NCBI GenBank assembly: GCA_015060225.1
Contig: SUYX01000005.1
Location: 27,794 to 91,793 of the forward strand
Length of the DNA stretch: 64,000 nucleotides
Reading direction: 5' to 3'
From: Bacteroidales bacterium
GTDB lineage: Bacteria > Bacteroidota > Bacteroidia > Bacteroidales > UBA932
In this document: piece by piece, positions 18,732-27,277 of the stretch
Layout of the letters: every line of letters begins with the position of its first letter
Position numbering within the stretch: position 1 is the stretch's first letter
Program-made: the position numbers and the translations under genes
Notes under the pieces: model-generated
What the model saw: only the letters and a program-made list of their open reading frames with translations
What the model was told of the DNA's origin: nothing
The model's database searches: none

Positions 18732-20075
18732 ATGTCAAACAACGCATTGATGGCGGTGTCACCTATAGATGGCAGATACCGCAGACAAGTAGAAGATTTG
18801 AGCATGTACTTTTCTGAGTATGCGCTTATAAAATATAGGGTAAGGGTTGAGATTGAGTATTTCATTGCCCTCTGTGAACTGCCTCTGGAGCAGTTGAAGA
18901 GTTTCAACAGCACTGATTTCCCAAAACTAAGGGCAATTTATGAGAATTTCTCCTGTGAGGATGCCCAGAAGGTCAAGGAGATTGAGAAGGTCACCAACCA
19001 CGATGTCAAAGCGGTTGAGTATTTCATAAAGGAAGAGTTCAAGAAACTTGGAATTGACAAATACGGTGAGTTTGTTCACTTCGGCCTTACCTCTCAAGAC
19101 ATCAACAACACTTCGGTTCCGTTGAGCCTGCTTGAGGGTATCAGGGATACATATATGCCTGCCCTGAATGAAGTTGTCGGGATACTGGAAGGTTTTGCAA
19201 AGGAGTGGGAGAATGTTCCTATGCTTGCACATACCCACGGGCAGCCTGCCTCCCCTACCCGTCTTGGAAAGGAGATTTATGTTTATGTTGCCAGACTTAA
19301 GGAGCAGTTGAGGCTTCTGGAGCAGGTGCCGTATTCTGCAAAATTCGGAGGTGCTACAGGTAACTTCAATGCACACAATTTTGCATATCCGGGCATTGAC
19401 TGGAACAAGTTTGCTGTTTCATTTGTTGAGGGCAAACTTGGGTTGAAACGTTCATACCCTACCACCCAGATTGAGCATTATGACAACCTGGCCGCCCTTT
19501 TCCACAATCTTGAACGCATAAATACAATCCTTATAGACCTGGCCCGCGACATGTGGACATATATCTCAATGGAGTATTTCCGCCAGAAAGTCAAGGCCGG
19601 AGAGGTTGGCTCGTCTGCTATGCCTCATAAGGTAAATCCTATTGATTTTGAGAATGCAGAGGGGAACTTTGGCATTGCAAACGCATTGTACGCACACCTT
19701 GCCGGGAAACTTCCTGTTTCACGCCTGCAGAGGGACCTTACAGACTCTACAGTGCTCAGAAATGTAGGTGTTCCATTGGCACACTCCATCATATCACTCC
19801 GCTCACTCAAGAAAGGGCTTGGCAAACTTATCCTCAATGAGGCAGCTTTGGACCGCGATCTTGAGGCTAACTGGGCAGTTGTAGCGGAGGGAATACAGAC
19901 CGTTCTCCGCAGGGAGGGCTATCCTAACCCATACGAAGCCCTCAAAGCCCTTACACGCGGCAATGCCGGAATCACAAAAGAGGGTATCCAGGAGTTTGTA
20001 AAGGAGTTGAATGTAAGCGATGCAGTAAAACAGGAGATACTTGTAATTACCCCACAGACATATGTGGGAAAATAG
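18732..20075 (+). CDS. purB: Adenylosuccinate lyase
   Basis: Catalyses two fumarate-releasing steps in purine synthesis (SAICAR to AICAR and adenylosuccinate to AMP). Starting from ATG 18732 the protein has 447 residues and opens MSNNALMAVSPIDGRY, as in relatives. The upstream extension is promoter sequence. Family signatures are TSQDINNTS, THGQPASPTRLGKE, and the catalytic loop GSSAMPHKVNPIDFENAEGN. The gene precedes an exported peptidase gene by only 6 bp, but the functions are unrelated. Confidence 0.97.
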   Translation: MSNNALMAVSPIDGRYRRQVEDLSMYFSEYALIKYRVRVEIEYFIALCELPLEQLKSFNSTDFPKLRAIYENFSCEDAQKVKEIEKVTNHDVKAVEYFIKEEFKKLGIDKYGEFVHFGLTSQDINNTSVPLSLLEGIRDTYMPALNEVVGILEGFAKEWENVPMLAHTHGQPASPTRLGKEIYVYVARLKEQLRLLEQVPYSAKFGGATGNFNAHNFAYPGIDWNKFAVSFVEGKLGLKRSYPTTQIEHYDNLAALFHNLERINTILIDLARDMWTYISMEYFRQKVKAGEVGSSAMPHKVNPIDFENAEGNFGIANALYAHLAGKLPVSRLQRDLTDSTVLRNVGVPLAHSIISLRSLKKGLGKLILNEAALDRDLEANWAVVAEGIQTVLRREGYPNPYEALKALTRGNAGITKEGIQEFVKELNVSDAVKQEILVITPQTYVGK

Positions 20076-20081
20076 AATTCT

Positions 20082-21368
20082 ATGAAAAAATTCATATCAT
20101 TTGCCGCAGCCATCATAGCATGTGTTGCGGCATTTGCGCAAAATCCGCAATACGACACATATTTTACACCCGACAGATTAAGGATAGACCTCACCTTTGC
20201 AGGCGATGCCTCTTACCAAAAAATATTTCTGGACGGGCTGGTTAAGGAGGGGCCCTGGAGCGGTTCAAAAACCAACCTGATTGACCCTTTCAGATACGGA
20301 GAGTATTTTCTTGAAGTACAGACTCCACATGGGGAGGCCATATACTCAAAAGGGTTCAACACCCTCTTTCAGGAGTGGAGGACCACAGCTGAAGCGCTCA
20401 CTACACCTCAGGCTTTCAACAGTTCCTATACAATCCCTTTTCCTAAGGAGAAAGTAGTGCTGAAGGTTTATGAGAGGGTAAAGGCTACAGGGCTGCACAA
20501 TGAGATTTTCTCAGTGGCAATAGATCCCGCAGACAAACTCATAAGCCGCGAGGTTGCAAATGACTTTAAGGTTACAGCCATAATGGAGAACGGAGATCCT
20601 GCCAACAAGGTTGACCTCCTCTTTGTGGCTGAGGGATATACATCAGAACAGATGGAGAAGTTCCTTGCAGATGCCCGCCGTTTTGCAGATTACCTCTTTA
20701 CTATGCCCCCTTACAACAGGCACAAGGGAGATTTCAATATCTGGGCAGTGGAATCCATTTCCCAGGAGAGCGGTACAGATATCCCGCATGAAGATATCTG
20801 GCGCAAGACAGTTGCCAACTCCAACTTCTACACTTTCCGCAGCGACCGCTACCTTACAGCCCAGAACCAGAAGACAATATGCCAGATTGCAACCGCAGCC
20901 CCATACGACGCACTGTATGTAATTGTAAACAATGAGAAATATGGCGGTGGCGGCATATACAACTTCTATGGCCTGAGCGCCAGCGACTGCCCATGGGCAC
21001 TGGAGGTATTTGTACACGAGTTCGGCCACAGTTTTGCAGGTCTTGCAGATGAATATTACGATTCCAGCACATCATACGAAGAGTTCTACAACATAAAGAT
21101 TGAGCCTTGGGAGCCCAATATTACAACATTGGTAAACTTTGATGCCAAATGGAAAGATATGCTCCCAACCGGCACCGCCATCCCTACCGCCCCACTGGCT
21201 GAACAAAAAGACAACGTTACTTTAGGTGTTTATGAAGGTGGCGGATATATGGCAAAAGGTATCTACCGCCCTGTAATGGATTGCAGGATGAAGACCAATC
21301 AGGCCGAAGGGTTCTGCCCGGTATGCCAAAGGGCCATTGAGAGGATGATTGAATACTACTGCAAATAA
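20082..21368 (+). CDS. Exported M64-family metallopeptidase (IgA peptidase-like)
   Basis: Secreted or periplasmic zinc peptidase of 428 residues. A signal peptide (ISFAAAIIACVAAFAQ) is followed by an N-terminal beta domain typical of Bacteroidales M64 proteins (residues 25-150). The catalytic domain then starts at VDLLFVAEGYTSEQMEKF. The zinc motif HEFGHSFAGLADEYY lies at about residue 311 and fits the extended HExxHxxxxxxDE pattern. Four Cys sit near the C-terminus (DCRMK, FCPVCQRA). M64 was defined on an IgA-cleaving Clostridium enzyme; the substrate here is unknown. It is one of six exported peptidases in the window. Confidence 0.9.
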   Translation: MKKFISFAAAIIACVAAFAQNPQYDTYFTPDRLRIDLTFAGDASYQKIFLDGLVKEGPWSGSKTNLIDPFRYGEYFLEVQTPHGEAIYSKGFNTLFQEWRTTAEALTTPQAFNSSYTIPFPKEKVVLKVYERVKATGLHNEIFSVAIDPADKLISREVANDFKVTAIMENGDPANKVDLLFVAEGYTSEQMEKFLADARRFADYLFTMPPYNRHKGDFNIWAVESISQESGTDIPHEDIWRKTVANSNFYTFRSDRYLTAQNQKTICQIATAAPYDALYVIVNNEKYGGGGIYNFYGLSASDCPWALEVFVHEFGHSFAGLADEYYDSSTSYEEFYNIKIEPWEPNITTLVNFDAKWKDMLPTGTAIPTAPLAEQKDNVTLGVYEGGGYMAKGIYRPVMDCRMKTNQAEGFCPVCQRAIERMIEYYCK

Positions 21369-21385
21369 TTGTCGGGAAGGATAAT

Positions 21386-22168
21386 ATGGATAAAAAGAAC
21401 TACAGGTTTTTCCTCTTTGACCTCGACCGCACTCTATGGGATTTTGATAAGAATGCCAAAAATGCCCTGTTCAAACTGGTGGATTCCCAGCAGTTGCCCC
21501 ACCTGTTTGGCGTAACGGACAAGGAGGAGTTTTTCCAAAGGTATGAGGTTATAAACCAGGGGCTGTGGAAACAGTATGAAAGGGGTGAGATACTCAAGGA
21601 GGAACTCAGGTGCAACAGGTTCCTCTTTACCCTGCAGGAGATTCTCAGGAGTGCACCGGAGGGTTCACTTCCTGCACATAGCTTTTCCCCCGGTGAACTG
21701 CACTCCTTTGCACTTGCATTTGGAGAGAAATATCTGGAGTTCATGGCAATGGAAACAGGGCTGATACCTGGTGCAGAAGAGGTTCTTGAAGCAGTTAAGG
21801 CCAAAGGAGGAAAGATTGCCATAATATCCAATGGCTTTAAAGGGGTCCAGTACCGCAAGATGAACACAACCTGTGTACATAAGTATGTAGATGCCGTAAT
21901 TGTCTCAGAAGAGATTGGGGTCATGAAACCATCCCCTATAATATTCAGGAAGGCTCTTGAAGCAATATGCGGTGAAGAGTATTATAAAGAGTCCCCATCC
22001 AGGGCAAGGAATGAGGCCATTATGGTTGGTGATGATTTTGCAAATGATATTGAAGGTGCCCAGATTTTTGGGATAGACCAATTCTACTACAACCCATACA
22101 ACAGGGAGTGCGATGGAGGGCCTACATACGAAAGCGGCAATCTTTCCACCCTGCTTGAATATATCTGA
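21386..22168 (+). CDS. YjjG-family HAD pyrimidine nucleotidase
   Basis: HAD-superfamily phosphatase of 260 residues, close to the YjjG-type noncanonical pyrimidine nucleotidases that hydrolyse modified dNMPs. HAD motif I is FLFDLDRTLWDF, motif II is IISNGFKGVQYRKM, Lys is in the MKPSP segment, and motif IV is MVGDDFANDIEGA. The cap domain lies between residues 20 and 110. It starts 17 bp after the M64 peptidase gene. This short gap contains one copy of the GTCGGGA heptamer described in the findings. Confidence 0.88.
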   Translation: MDKKNYRFFLFDLDRTLWDFDKNAKNALFKLVDSQQLPHLFGVTDKEEFFQRYEVINQGLWKQYERGEILKEELRCNRFLFTLQEILRSAPEGSLPAHSFSPGELHSFALAFGEKYLEFMAMETGLIPGAEEVLEAVKAKGGKIAIISNGFKGVQYRKMNTTCVHKYVDAVIVSEEIGVMKPSPIIFRKALEAICGEEYYKESPSRARNEAIMVGDDFANDIEGAQIFGIDQFYYNPYNRECDGGPTYESGNLSTLLEYI

Positions 22169-22172
22169 CCCG

Positions 22173-22499
22173 CTACTCCACCACTATGAACACCTCCTCA
22201 TCCTTCTGATGGAAGAGATATTGTTCCCTGGCAAACTTCTCCAGGCTGTCTTTGTTTGATGTAAGTTCATTGAGTTTCTCATCAGTCTGCTTTATGGCCT
22301 GCCGGTAATACTCCTTCTGCCTCTGCTGGGAAGATACGGTACTGAGGTCGTCCAGCCACACAAAAAGATTGTTGGTATCTATAAAAAGAACCCACACAAG
22401 AAAGAACATGGTTACTACCACATACTTGTTACGTATGAATTTCAATACTTTAGACTCCGCAATCCCCCTTTTTATGTTTTGTATAACCTTTTTTGCCAT
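22173..22499 (-). CDS. DivIC/FtsB-like septum formation initiator
   Basis: Small bitopic membrane protein of 108 residues in the DivIC/FtsB family, which bridges cell-division proteins at the septum. The N-terminus is basic and cytoplasmic. One transmembrane helix (VVTMFFLVWVLFIDT) is at about residues 28-45, followed by a coiled coil (YYRQAIKQTDEKLNELTSNKDSLEKFARE). The family C-terminal motif is REQYLFHQKDEEVFIV. It converges on the HAD gene with 4 bp between stops and is divergent from the nucleotidyltransferase gene. Confidence 0.88.
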   Translation of the reverse strand: MAKKVIQNIKRGIAESKVLKFIRNKYVVVTMFFLVWVLFIDTNNLFVWLDDLSTVSSQQRQKEYYRQAIKQTDEKLNELTSNKDSLEKFAREQYLFHQKDEEVFIVVE

Positions 22500-22546
22500 A
22501 TTTTTACTAATTTAGCGCAAAATTAACTTAAAAATCTGAATATAAT

Positions 22547-23449
22547 ATGAAACCCGCACTAATTATTTTGGCCGCAGGAATGGGAAGCAGATATGGAGGT
22601 CTGAAACAGATGGATGGAGTTGGGCCAAACGGTGAAACCATACTTGACTATTCTGTATATGACGCCATAAAAGGAGGCTTTGGAAAAGTTGTGTTTGTTG
22701 TAAGGAAAAACTTCAGAAGGGAGTTTGAGGAGAAGATTGCAGCAAAATACAACAGTTTCGTTGAGGTTGAGTTTGTAGAGCAGGAACTTGACAAGCTCCC
22801 TTATGGGTTCACACTTGCTCCAGGCAGGGAGAAACCATGGGGAACTGCACACGCAATGCTTATGGCGGCGGAGGTTGTCAACACCCCTGCTGCTGTAATC
22901 AATGCTGACGACTTCTACGGCAAGGAGTCTTTCAGGGTACTTGGAGAATTCCTTACAAAAAATGAAGGCAACAAAGGGAAATACTGCATGGTGGGTTTCT
23001 ATCTGAACAAGACACTTTCAGAGAATGGAGAGGTTTCAAGAGGAATATGCACCGTTAATTCCAACAATTACCTTACAACTGTAGAAGAGCACCACAAGAT
23101 ATCTGAACAGGGTGGAAAAATATCGGGAATAGGAATGGATGGTGTGAGGAAAGAACTCCCGGAAGATGCATATGCATCAATGAACATGTGGGGCTTTACC
23201 CCCGATATCTTCCCTCATACAGAAAAACTGTTCAAAGATTTCCTAAAGAAGAACGGGAACGAGCCAAAGAAGGAGTTCTATATACCGTTTGTGGTGAATG
23301 ATGCCATAGAAAAAGGGAAATGCACAGTGGAAGTCCTGTCCACTCCCGACAAATGGTTTGGCGTAACATTCCAGGAAGACCGTCCTACCGTTGTTGAGAA
23401 ACTCAAGAAAATGACAGAAGAGGGTTTGTACCCGTCACCTCTTTTCTAA
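22547..23449 (+). CDS. NTP-transferase family sugar-phosphate nucleotidyltransferase
   Basis: Nucleotidyltransferase fold protein of 300 residues. The N-terminal signature LAAGMGSRYGGLKQ contains the nucleotide-binding loop, and the metal site is AVINADDFYGKES. GTAHAMLMA is the base-binding segment. The sugar specificity cannot be read from the sequence. It is the first gene of a four-gene operon with a CPBP protease, mannose-6-phosphate isomerase and an S4 protein (gaps of 6, 12 and -4 bp). That fits a role in making nucleotide-activated sugars. Confidence 0.85.
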   Translation: MKPALIILAAGMGSRYGGLKQMDGVGPNGETILDYSVYDAIKGGFGKVVFVVRKNFRREFEEKIAAKYNSFVEVEFVEQELDKLPYGFTLAPGREKPWGTAHAMLMAAEVVNTPAAVINADDFYGKESFRVLGEFLTKNEGNKGKYCMVGFYLNKTLSENGEVSRGICTVNSNNYLTTVEEHHKISEQGGKISGIGMDGVRKELPEDAYASMNMWGFTPDIFPHTEKLFKDFLKKNGNEPKKEFYIPFVVNDAIEKGKCTVEVLSTPDKWFGVTFQEDRPTVVEKLKKMTEEGLYPSPLF

Positions 23450-23455
23450 AAGGAT

Positions 23456-24295
23456 ATGTCAAGAAAAATTGAACATTACTTACCCAGCCTGTCCCAATGC
23501 TGGGTAATTGTTTTTTTCCTCATTGCTGTGGGGGGATTTGGGGTGGGATTGCTACTTCAGATGGTAGGGATGCTTCTTGAATTTGATGTGGCATCACTTA
23601 ACCCGTTGGTCTCGTATATCCTCCCAATTATTCCAGCGCTGCTATACATATTTTTCAGCCCTCCAACCACCAGGTACGCCGTTCCTCTGCAGGATGGGCA
23701 ATGGGGGAAAGTTCCACCCGTTGCGGCATATCCCCTACTGGCAATTGCAACTGTTGCAATGGGGTTTGTTAGTGAGCCGCTCAGCAGCTGGCTCCCTATG
23801 CCCGACCATATAAAAGCAATCTTTGAAAAAATACTTTCAGATTCATTCTGGGCATTCCTTGCAACTATAATTGCAGCTCCTGTACTGGAGGAATTCATTT
23901 TGAGGGGAATAATTGAAAGGGGGCTTCTCCATTGGCTTTCACCATGGAAAGCAATCCTATGGAGTGCATTCTTCTTTGCCCTGATACATCTCAATCCCTG
24001 GCAGGCAACCGGTGCATTCATAGCCGGAATCCTGTTTGGCTGGATATACTGGAAAACCCGCTCGCTTGCAGCATGCATCTTTGCCCACATGACAAACAAT
24101 GCAACAGCATACCTTATACAGTACCTGTTTCCAAATCTTCCTCCCGACAGTACATACAAAGATCTTTTTACCCTCCATGCACCTGGCTATTACTGCATAG
24201 TTTTTGTTATATTTGCATTTTTATTGGCTGCCATACTGTTTTACTTTGACAAAAACCTTGGAGCAGAGGCGGCACAAGGAGAAAACAACCGTTAA
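23456..24295 (+). CDS. CPBP family intramembrane glutamic endopeptidase
   Basis: Polytopic inner-membrane protein of 279 residues with about eight hydrophobic segments. The Rce1/CPBP catalytic motifs are EEFILRGIIERGLL (the Glu pair with Arg), FFALIHLNPWQ (His) and FAHMTNNATAYL (His/Asn). Such proteins can cleave peptides or lipidated precursors in the membrane; the substrate here is not known. It lies within the nucleotidyltransferase-manA-S4 operon, 6 bp after the first gene, and an AAAAGGAT stretch precedes its ATG. Confidence 0.88.
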   Translation: MSRKIEHYLPSLSQCWVIVFFLIAVGGFGVGLLLQMVGMLLEFDVASLNPLVSYILPIIPALLYIFFSPPTTRYAVPLQDGQWGKVPPVAAYPLLAIATVAMGFVSEPLSSWLPMPDHIKAIFEKILSDSFWAFLATIIAAPVLEEFILRGIIERGLLHWLSPWKAILWSAFFFALIHLNPWQATGAFIAGILFGWIYWKTRSLAACIFAHMTNNATAYLIQYLFPNLPPDSTYKDLFTLHAPGYYCIVFVIFAFLLAAILFYFDKNLGAEAAQGENNR

Positions 24296-24307
24296 CAGGC
24301 TAGATTT

Positions 24308-25489
24308 ATGAACAAATTATATCCTATTAAATTCATTCCCGACGCAAGAGAGAGGATTTGGGGAGGAGATTACCTTGCAAAAGTCCTGAATAAGAACTTT
24401 GAAGAGGAGACAGCAAACCGGAATATTGGCGAGAGTTGGGAATTATGGAGTCTGTATGGCGGCAGCTCTACCGTAGAGAACGGTTTTCTTGCAGGAAATA
24501 CCCTTGATGAGCTTATGGAGATTTACCTTGGAGACCTTGTTGGAGAAGAGGTGTTCAACTACTATAAAGGTGATTTTCCACTGCTTGTAAAAATACTGGA
24601 TATAAAAGAGAGGATATCTGTACAAGTACATCCAAGCAATGAATTTGCATTTGAGAGGGAGAACTCATACGGCAAAGCTGAGCTCTGGTACATAATGGAT
24701 GCCCAACCTGGGGCAAAACTGTATGTGGGATTCAACAGGGAGGTTACACCTGTTGAACTTTACAACAAATGCAAGGATGGTACCGTAACTGAACTGCTCA
24801 ACTGCTATACCCCTAAAAAAGGGGATTGCATCTACATACAGCCAGGGTGTATACACTCGGCTGAGGGAGAGGTTGTAATAGCAGAAATCCAGCAAAGTTC
24901 AGACATCTCTTACCGCCTGTACGACTGGGGAAGGGAGAACAACCCCAAAACAGCCAGAAGGATGGACCTTGAAGACGCCATAGATGTCATAGACTATTCA
25001 AAATTTGAGGAAGAGAAATATTACTTCAGCAATGTAACCGGCAGCTGTACCATAGCCGATACTGCAAATTTTGTTGTAAAGATACTTGACCTTAACGGAC
25101 CACAAAGGATTGTACCTTCACTGAAAGGAAGCTTTACAGTTTACACATGTGTGGATGGAGAGGCTGCAATAAAGACAAATGACGGCACACTGTACCCGCT
25201 GAAAAAGGGGGAAACCATCTTCATTCCTGCTTCCATGGAAGATTTCCAGCTTATACCTGCCGGCGGCAATCCCCAAATCCTTGAATCGTATATGCCGCAA
25301 CTTACAGAGACCCCTGACCTGTACCTCAACTACGATGAGCCTGAAGATGAAGCCCACGGCTCATATAAGGATACAGTTCCTGCAGAAGACGATGAAGATG
25401 ACGGGTGCGGATGCGGACACCACCATGATCATGACCACTGCAATTGCCATGGCGGACACTCCCACCCTGGAGAAACCTTTTTCAAATGA
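24308..25489 (+). CDS. manA: Mannose-6-phosphate isomerase, type I, with His/Cys-rich tail
   Basis: Interconverts mannose-6-phosphate and fructose-6-phosphate; a zinc-dependent cupin. The core shows VQVHPSNEFAFERE with zinc ligands, YGKAELWYIM and IQPGCIHSAEGEVVIAEIQQ. Bacteroidales relatives are usually about 320 residues; this protein has 393. The extra C-terminus is acidic (PAEDDEDDG), then Cys/His-dense (CGCGHHHDHDHCNC, HGGHSHPGE). This tail resembles a metal-binding chaperone extension and could store or deliver zinc, which is inference. The stop overlaps the next gene's ATG (ATGA). Confidence 0.92.
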   Translation: MNKLYPIKFIPDARERIWGGDYLAKVLNKNFEEETANRNIGESWELWSLYGGSSTVENGFLAGNTLDELMEIYLGDLVGEEVFNYYKGDFPLLVKILDIKERISVQVHPSNEFAFERENSYGKAELWYIMDAQPGAKLYVGFNREVTPVELYNKCKDGTVTELLNCYTPKKGDCIYIQPGCIHSAEGEVVIAEIQQSSDISYRLYDWGRENNPKTARRMDLEDAIDVIDYSKFEEEKYYFSNVTGSCTIADTANFVVKILDLNGPQRIVPSLKGSFTVYTCVDGEAAIKTNDGTLYPLKKGETIFIPASMEDFQLIPAGGNPQILESYMPQLTETPDLYLNYDEPEDEAHGSYKDTVPAEDDEDDGCGCGHHHDHDHCNCHGGHSHPGETFFK

Positions 25490-25872
25490 GCTCCATGACT
25501 CCGGAAGTAAGGATAGACAAATACTTGTGGGCCATAAGGGTATTCAAGACCCGCTCCGAGGCTGCTGATGCATGCAAGACCAACAAGGTACATGTTAACG
25601 GCAGCGAGGCCAAATCTTCCCGAAATGTTAAGGAGGGGGATATCATAACAGTACGTAAAGGGGCAATCAGATACCAGTATCAGGTTCTTGTACCTATTGA
25701 CAAACGCCAGGGGGCAGCTTTGGTACCACAATATGCCATTAACATCACCCCTCAGGAAGAACTTGACAAGCTCAATGCTCCAAATGAAACTATATTCCTG
25801 AAAAGGGACCGCGGCACCGGCCGGCCAACAAAAAAGGAGCGTCGCGATATTGAGAAGCTCCTTGGCCTATAA
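25486..25872 (+). CDS. S4-domain RNA-binding protein (Hsp15/HslR type)
   Basis: Small RNA-binding protein of 128 residues with an N-terminal S4 domain (VRIDKYLWAIRVFKTRSEA, VHVNGSEAKSSRNVKEGD) and a basic C-terminal tail (DRGTGRPTKKERRDIEKL). Hsp15 relatives bind stalled 50S subunits carrying peptidyl-tRNA. The ATG at 25486 overlaps the manA stop (ATGA), implying coupled translation; ATG 25495 is an alternative. It converges with pth, which hydrolyses peptidyl-tRNA, so two genes for stalled-translation rescue lie tail to tail. Confidence 0.9.
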   Translation: MSSMTPEVRIDKYLWAIRVFKTRSEAADACKTNKVHVNGSEAKSSRNVKEGDIITVRKGAIRYQYQVLVPIDKRQGAALVPQYAINITPQEELDKLNAPNETIFLKRDRGTGRPTKKERRDIEKLLGL

Positions 25873-25883
25873 ATCATAAAGTC

Positions 25884-26465
25884 TTACAAACAGTCCTTTT
25901 TGGGTTTTGTATTGGCAATGTTCATTGCCCTGTCGGGACCAAGAGTAACAAATGCCTTTATTGCTTCAATGGCCTTATCCTCTATGAAAGGAAGTTCCTT
26001 TTCCTCTTCAGATGTCCACTTGCCAAGGACATAATCAACCTGGTGACCTTTTGCAAAATTATCACTGATACCAACCCTCAATCTTGCATAGTTGTTGTTC
26101 CCAAGACACTCATCAATGCTCTTGAGACCATTGTGTCCTCCCGACGAACCCTGTTTGCGCATGCGCTGGCTCCCGAACGGGAGTGCCAGATCATCCAGAA
26201 CCACAAGAAGGTTCTCCTGCTTTATCTTCTCTGCCTGCAGCCAGTAGTTGACCGCCTTGCCACTGAGATTCATATAGGTAGAAGGCTTGAGAAGGACAAG
26301 TTTGTGCCCCCTTACAGAAACTGTACATGTAGAACCGTATCTTCCCGACAAAAAAGAAGTGCCGGAAGCTTTTGCAAAAGCATCCAGCACTTTGAAACCT
26401 ATATTGTGTCGGGTATCTGCATATTCAGCACCAATATTGCCCAATCCTGCAATAAGAAAATTCAT
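25884..26465 (-). CDS. pth: Peptidyl-tRNA hydrolase
   Basis: Releases tRNA from peptidyl-tRNAs that drop off ribosomes. ATG 26465 gives 193 residues. Family motifs are FLIAGLGNIGAEYADTRHNIGF with the catalytic His, LLKPSTYMNLSG, VVLDDLALPFG and SSGGHNGLKSI. It lies 22 bp after rplY on the same strand, the usual rplY-pth order in many bacteria. Confidence 0.96.
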   Translation of the reverse strand: MNFLIAGLGNIGAEYADTRHNIGFKVLDAFAKASGTSFLSGRYGSTCTVSVRGHKLVLLKPSTYMNLSGKAVNYWLQAEKIKQENLLVVLDDLALPFGSQRMRKQGSSGGHNGLKSIDECLGNNNYARLRVGISDNFAKGHQVDYVLGKWTSEEEKELPFIEDKAIEAIKAFVTLGPDRAMNIANTKPKKDCL

Positions 26466-26487
26466 ACCCGAAGACAATTGTCAGTTA

Positions 26488-27078
26488 TTACTTCTTACCT
26501 GCAGCTTTTGCAGCGGCAGCAGCACCTAGAGCAGCACGTGTCATCTTAACAGCACAAACGATTGTAGCTTTAGGAGATACGATGTTGATGTTCTCATAGC
26601 TCAAATCACCTGCCACGATAGTCTTGCCAAGACCAAGAGTAGTGATATCTACCTCCAAAGTGTCAGGAAGCTTGTCCATGAATGCAGAAACTTTAAGTTT
26701 TCTTGCAGAAACCATAAGTTTACCACCCTGTTTTACACCCTCAGAGTTACCTGTGATAACAACAGGAACATCAATTACAACAGGTTTCTCAGGATTGATG
26801 GCCAAGAAATCCACATGAAGGGCCTCGTCAGTTACAGGATGATACTGTACTGCGTGGAATACGCACTGGTATGATTTACCCTCTACCTCAATGTCAATGA
26901 TGTATGAGTTAGGTGTGTGGGTGATTTTTTTCAACTCTTTTGCATCCAAAGCAAAGTTTACGTTCTCAATGTTGTTGCCGTAGATAACGCAAGGAACCTG
27001 CTCGTTTCTACGAATCTGTTTAAGGCTCTGTTTGTTGCCGATAACTCTGGCAACACCTTTAAGTGAAATGTGTTTCAT
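26488..27078 (-). CDS. rplY: 50S ribosomal protein L25 (Ctc form)
   Basis: 5S rRNA-binding ribosomal protein of the longer two-domain Ctc type (196 residues). The L25 domain is residues 1-95 (GNKQSLKQIRRNEQVPCVIYG), followed by a TL5-like beta domain (VVIDVPVVITGNSEGVKQGG). The tail is Ala/Lys-rich (AALGAAAAAKAAGKK). The start is ATG 27078; the longer open frame upstream runs into leader sequence. The leader contains a 7-bp perfect hairpin (GTCCGGA/TCCGGAC) about 30 nt before the start. Confidence 0.95.
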   Translation of the reverse strand: MKHISLKGVARVIGNKQSLKQIRRNEQVPCVIYGNNIENVNFALDAKELKKITHTPNSYIIDIEVEGKSYQCVFHAVQYHPVTDEALHVDFLAINPEKPVVIDVPVVITGNSEGVKQGGKLMVSARKLKVSAFMDKLPDTLEVDITTLGLGKTIVAGDLSYENINIVSPKATIVCAVKMTRAALGAAAAAKAAGKK

Positions 27079-27107
27079 TGTAAAAAAATTATTATTTGTG
27101 TTACTCA

Positions 27108-27124
27108 GTCCGGATTCTCCGGAC
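27108..27124 (-). promoter_or_regulatory. Leader hairpin upstream of rplY
   Basis: GTCCGGA and TCCGGAC are separated by three bases and lie inside the predicted 5' leader, about 30 nt before the rplY ATG. No T-run follows directly, so it is not an obvious terminator. An autoregulatory site for L25 is possible but is only a guess. Confidence 0.35.
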
Positions 27125-27174
27125 CCCATTGCACCAAAAAGCAGTACCGTATTGTGCCCACTTTTTGTGAGCCG

Positions 27175-27182
27175 CAAAAGTA
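27175..27182 (-). promoter_or_regulatory. Predicted -7 box (TACTTTTG) for rplY-pth
   Basis: An exact TAnnTTTG match on the minus strand, giving a leader of roughly 90 nt before rplY. Confidence 0.45.
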
Positions 27183-27234
27183 GTGATTTTATTCATAAAT
27201 GCAAAAAGTATTTTACCCTCAGGAAATTATTGTT

Positions 27235-27242
27235 TAAATTTG
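27235..27242 (+). promoter_or_regulatory. Predicted -7 box (TAAATTTG) for rubrerythrin
   Basis: Exact TAnnTTTG match 36 nt before the rubrerythrin ATG. Confidence 0.5.
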
Positions 27243-27277
27243 ATGATACAAGACAACAAACTTAAAAGAATAATATT

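Noticed and set aside
24301..25900. Frameshift or misassembly as the cause of the ManA His/Cys tail
   Set aside because: The reading frame continues smoothly, the acidic run leads into the tail and the ATGA overlap with the S4 gene is a normal operon junction, so the tail appears genuine.
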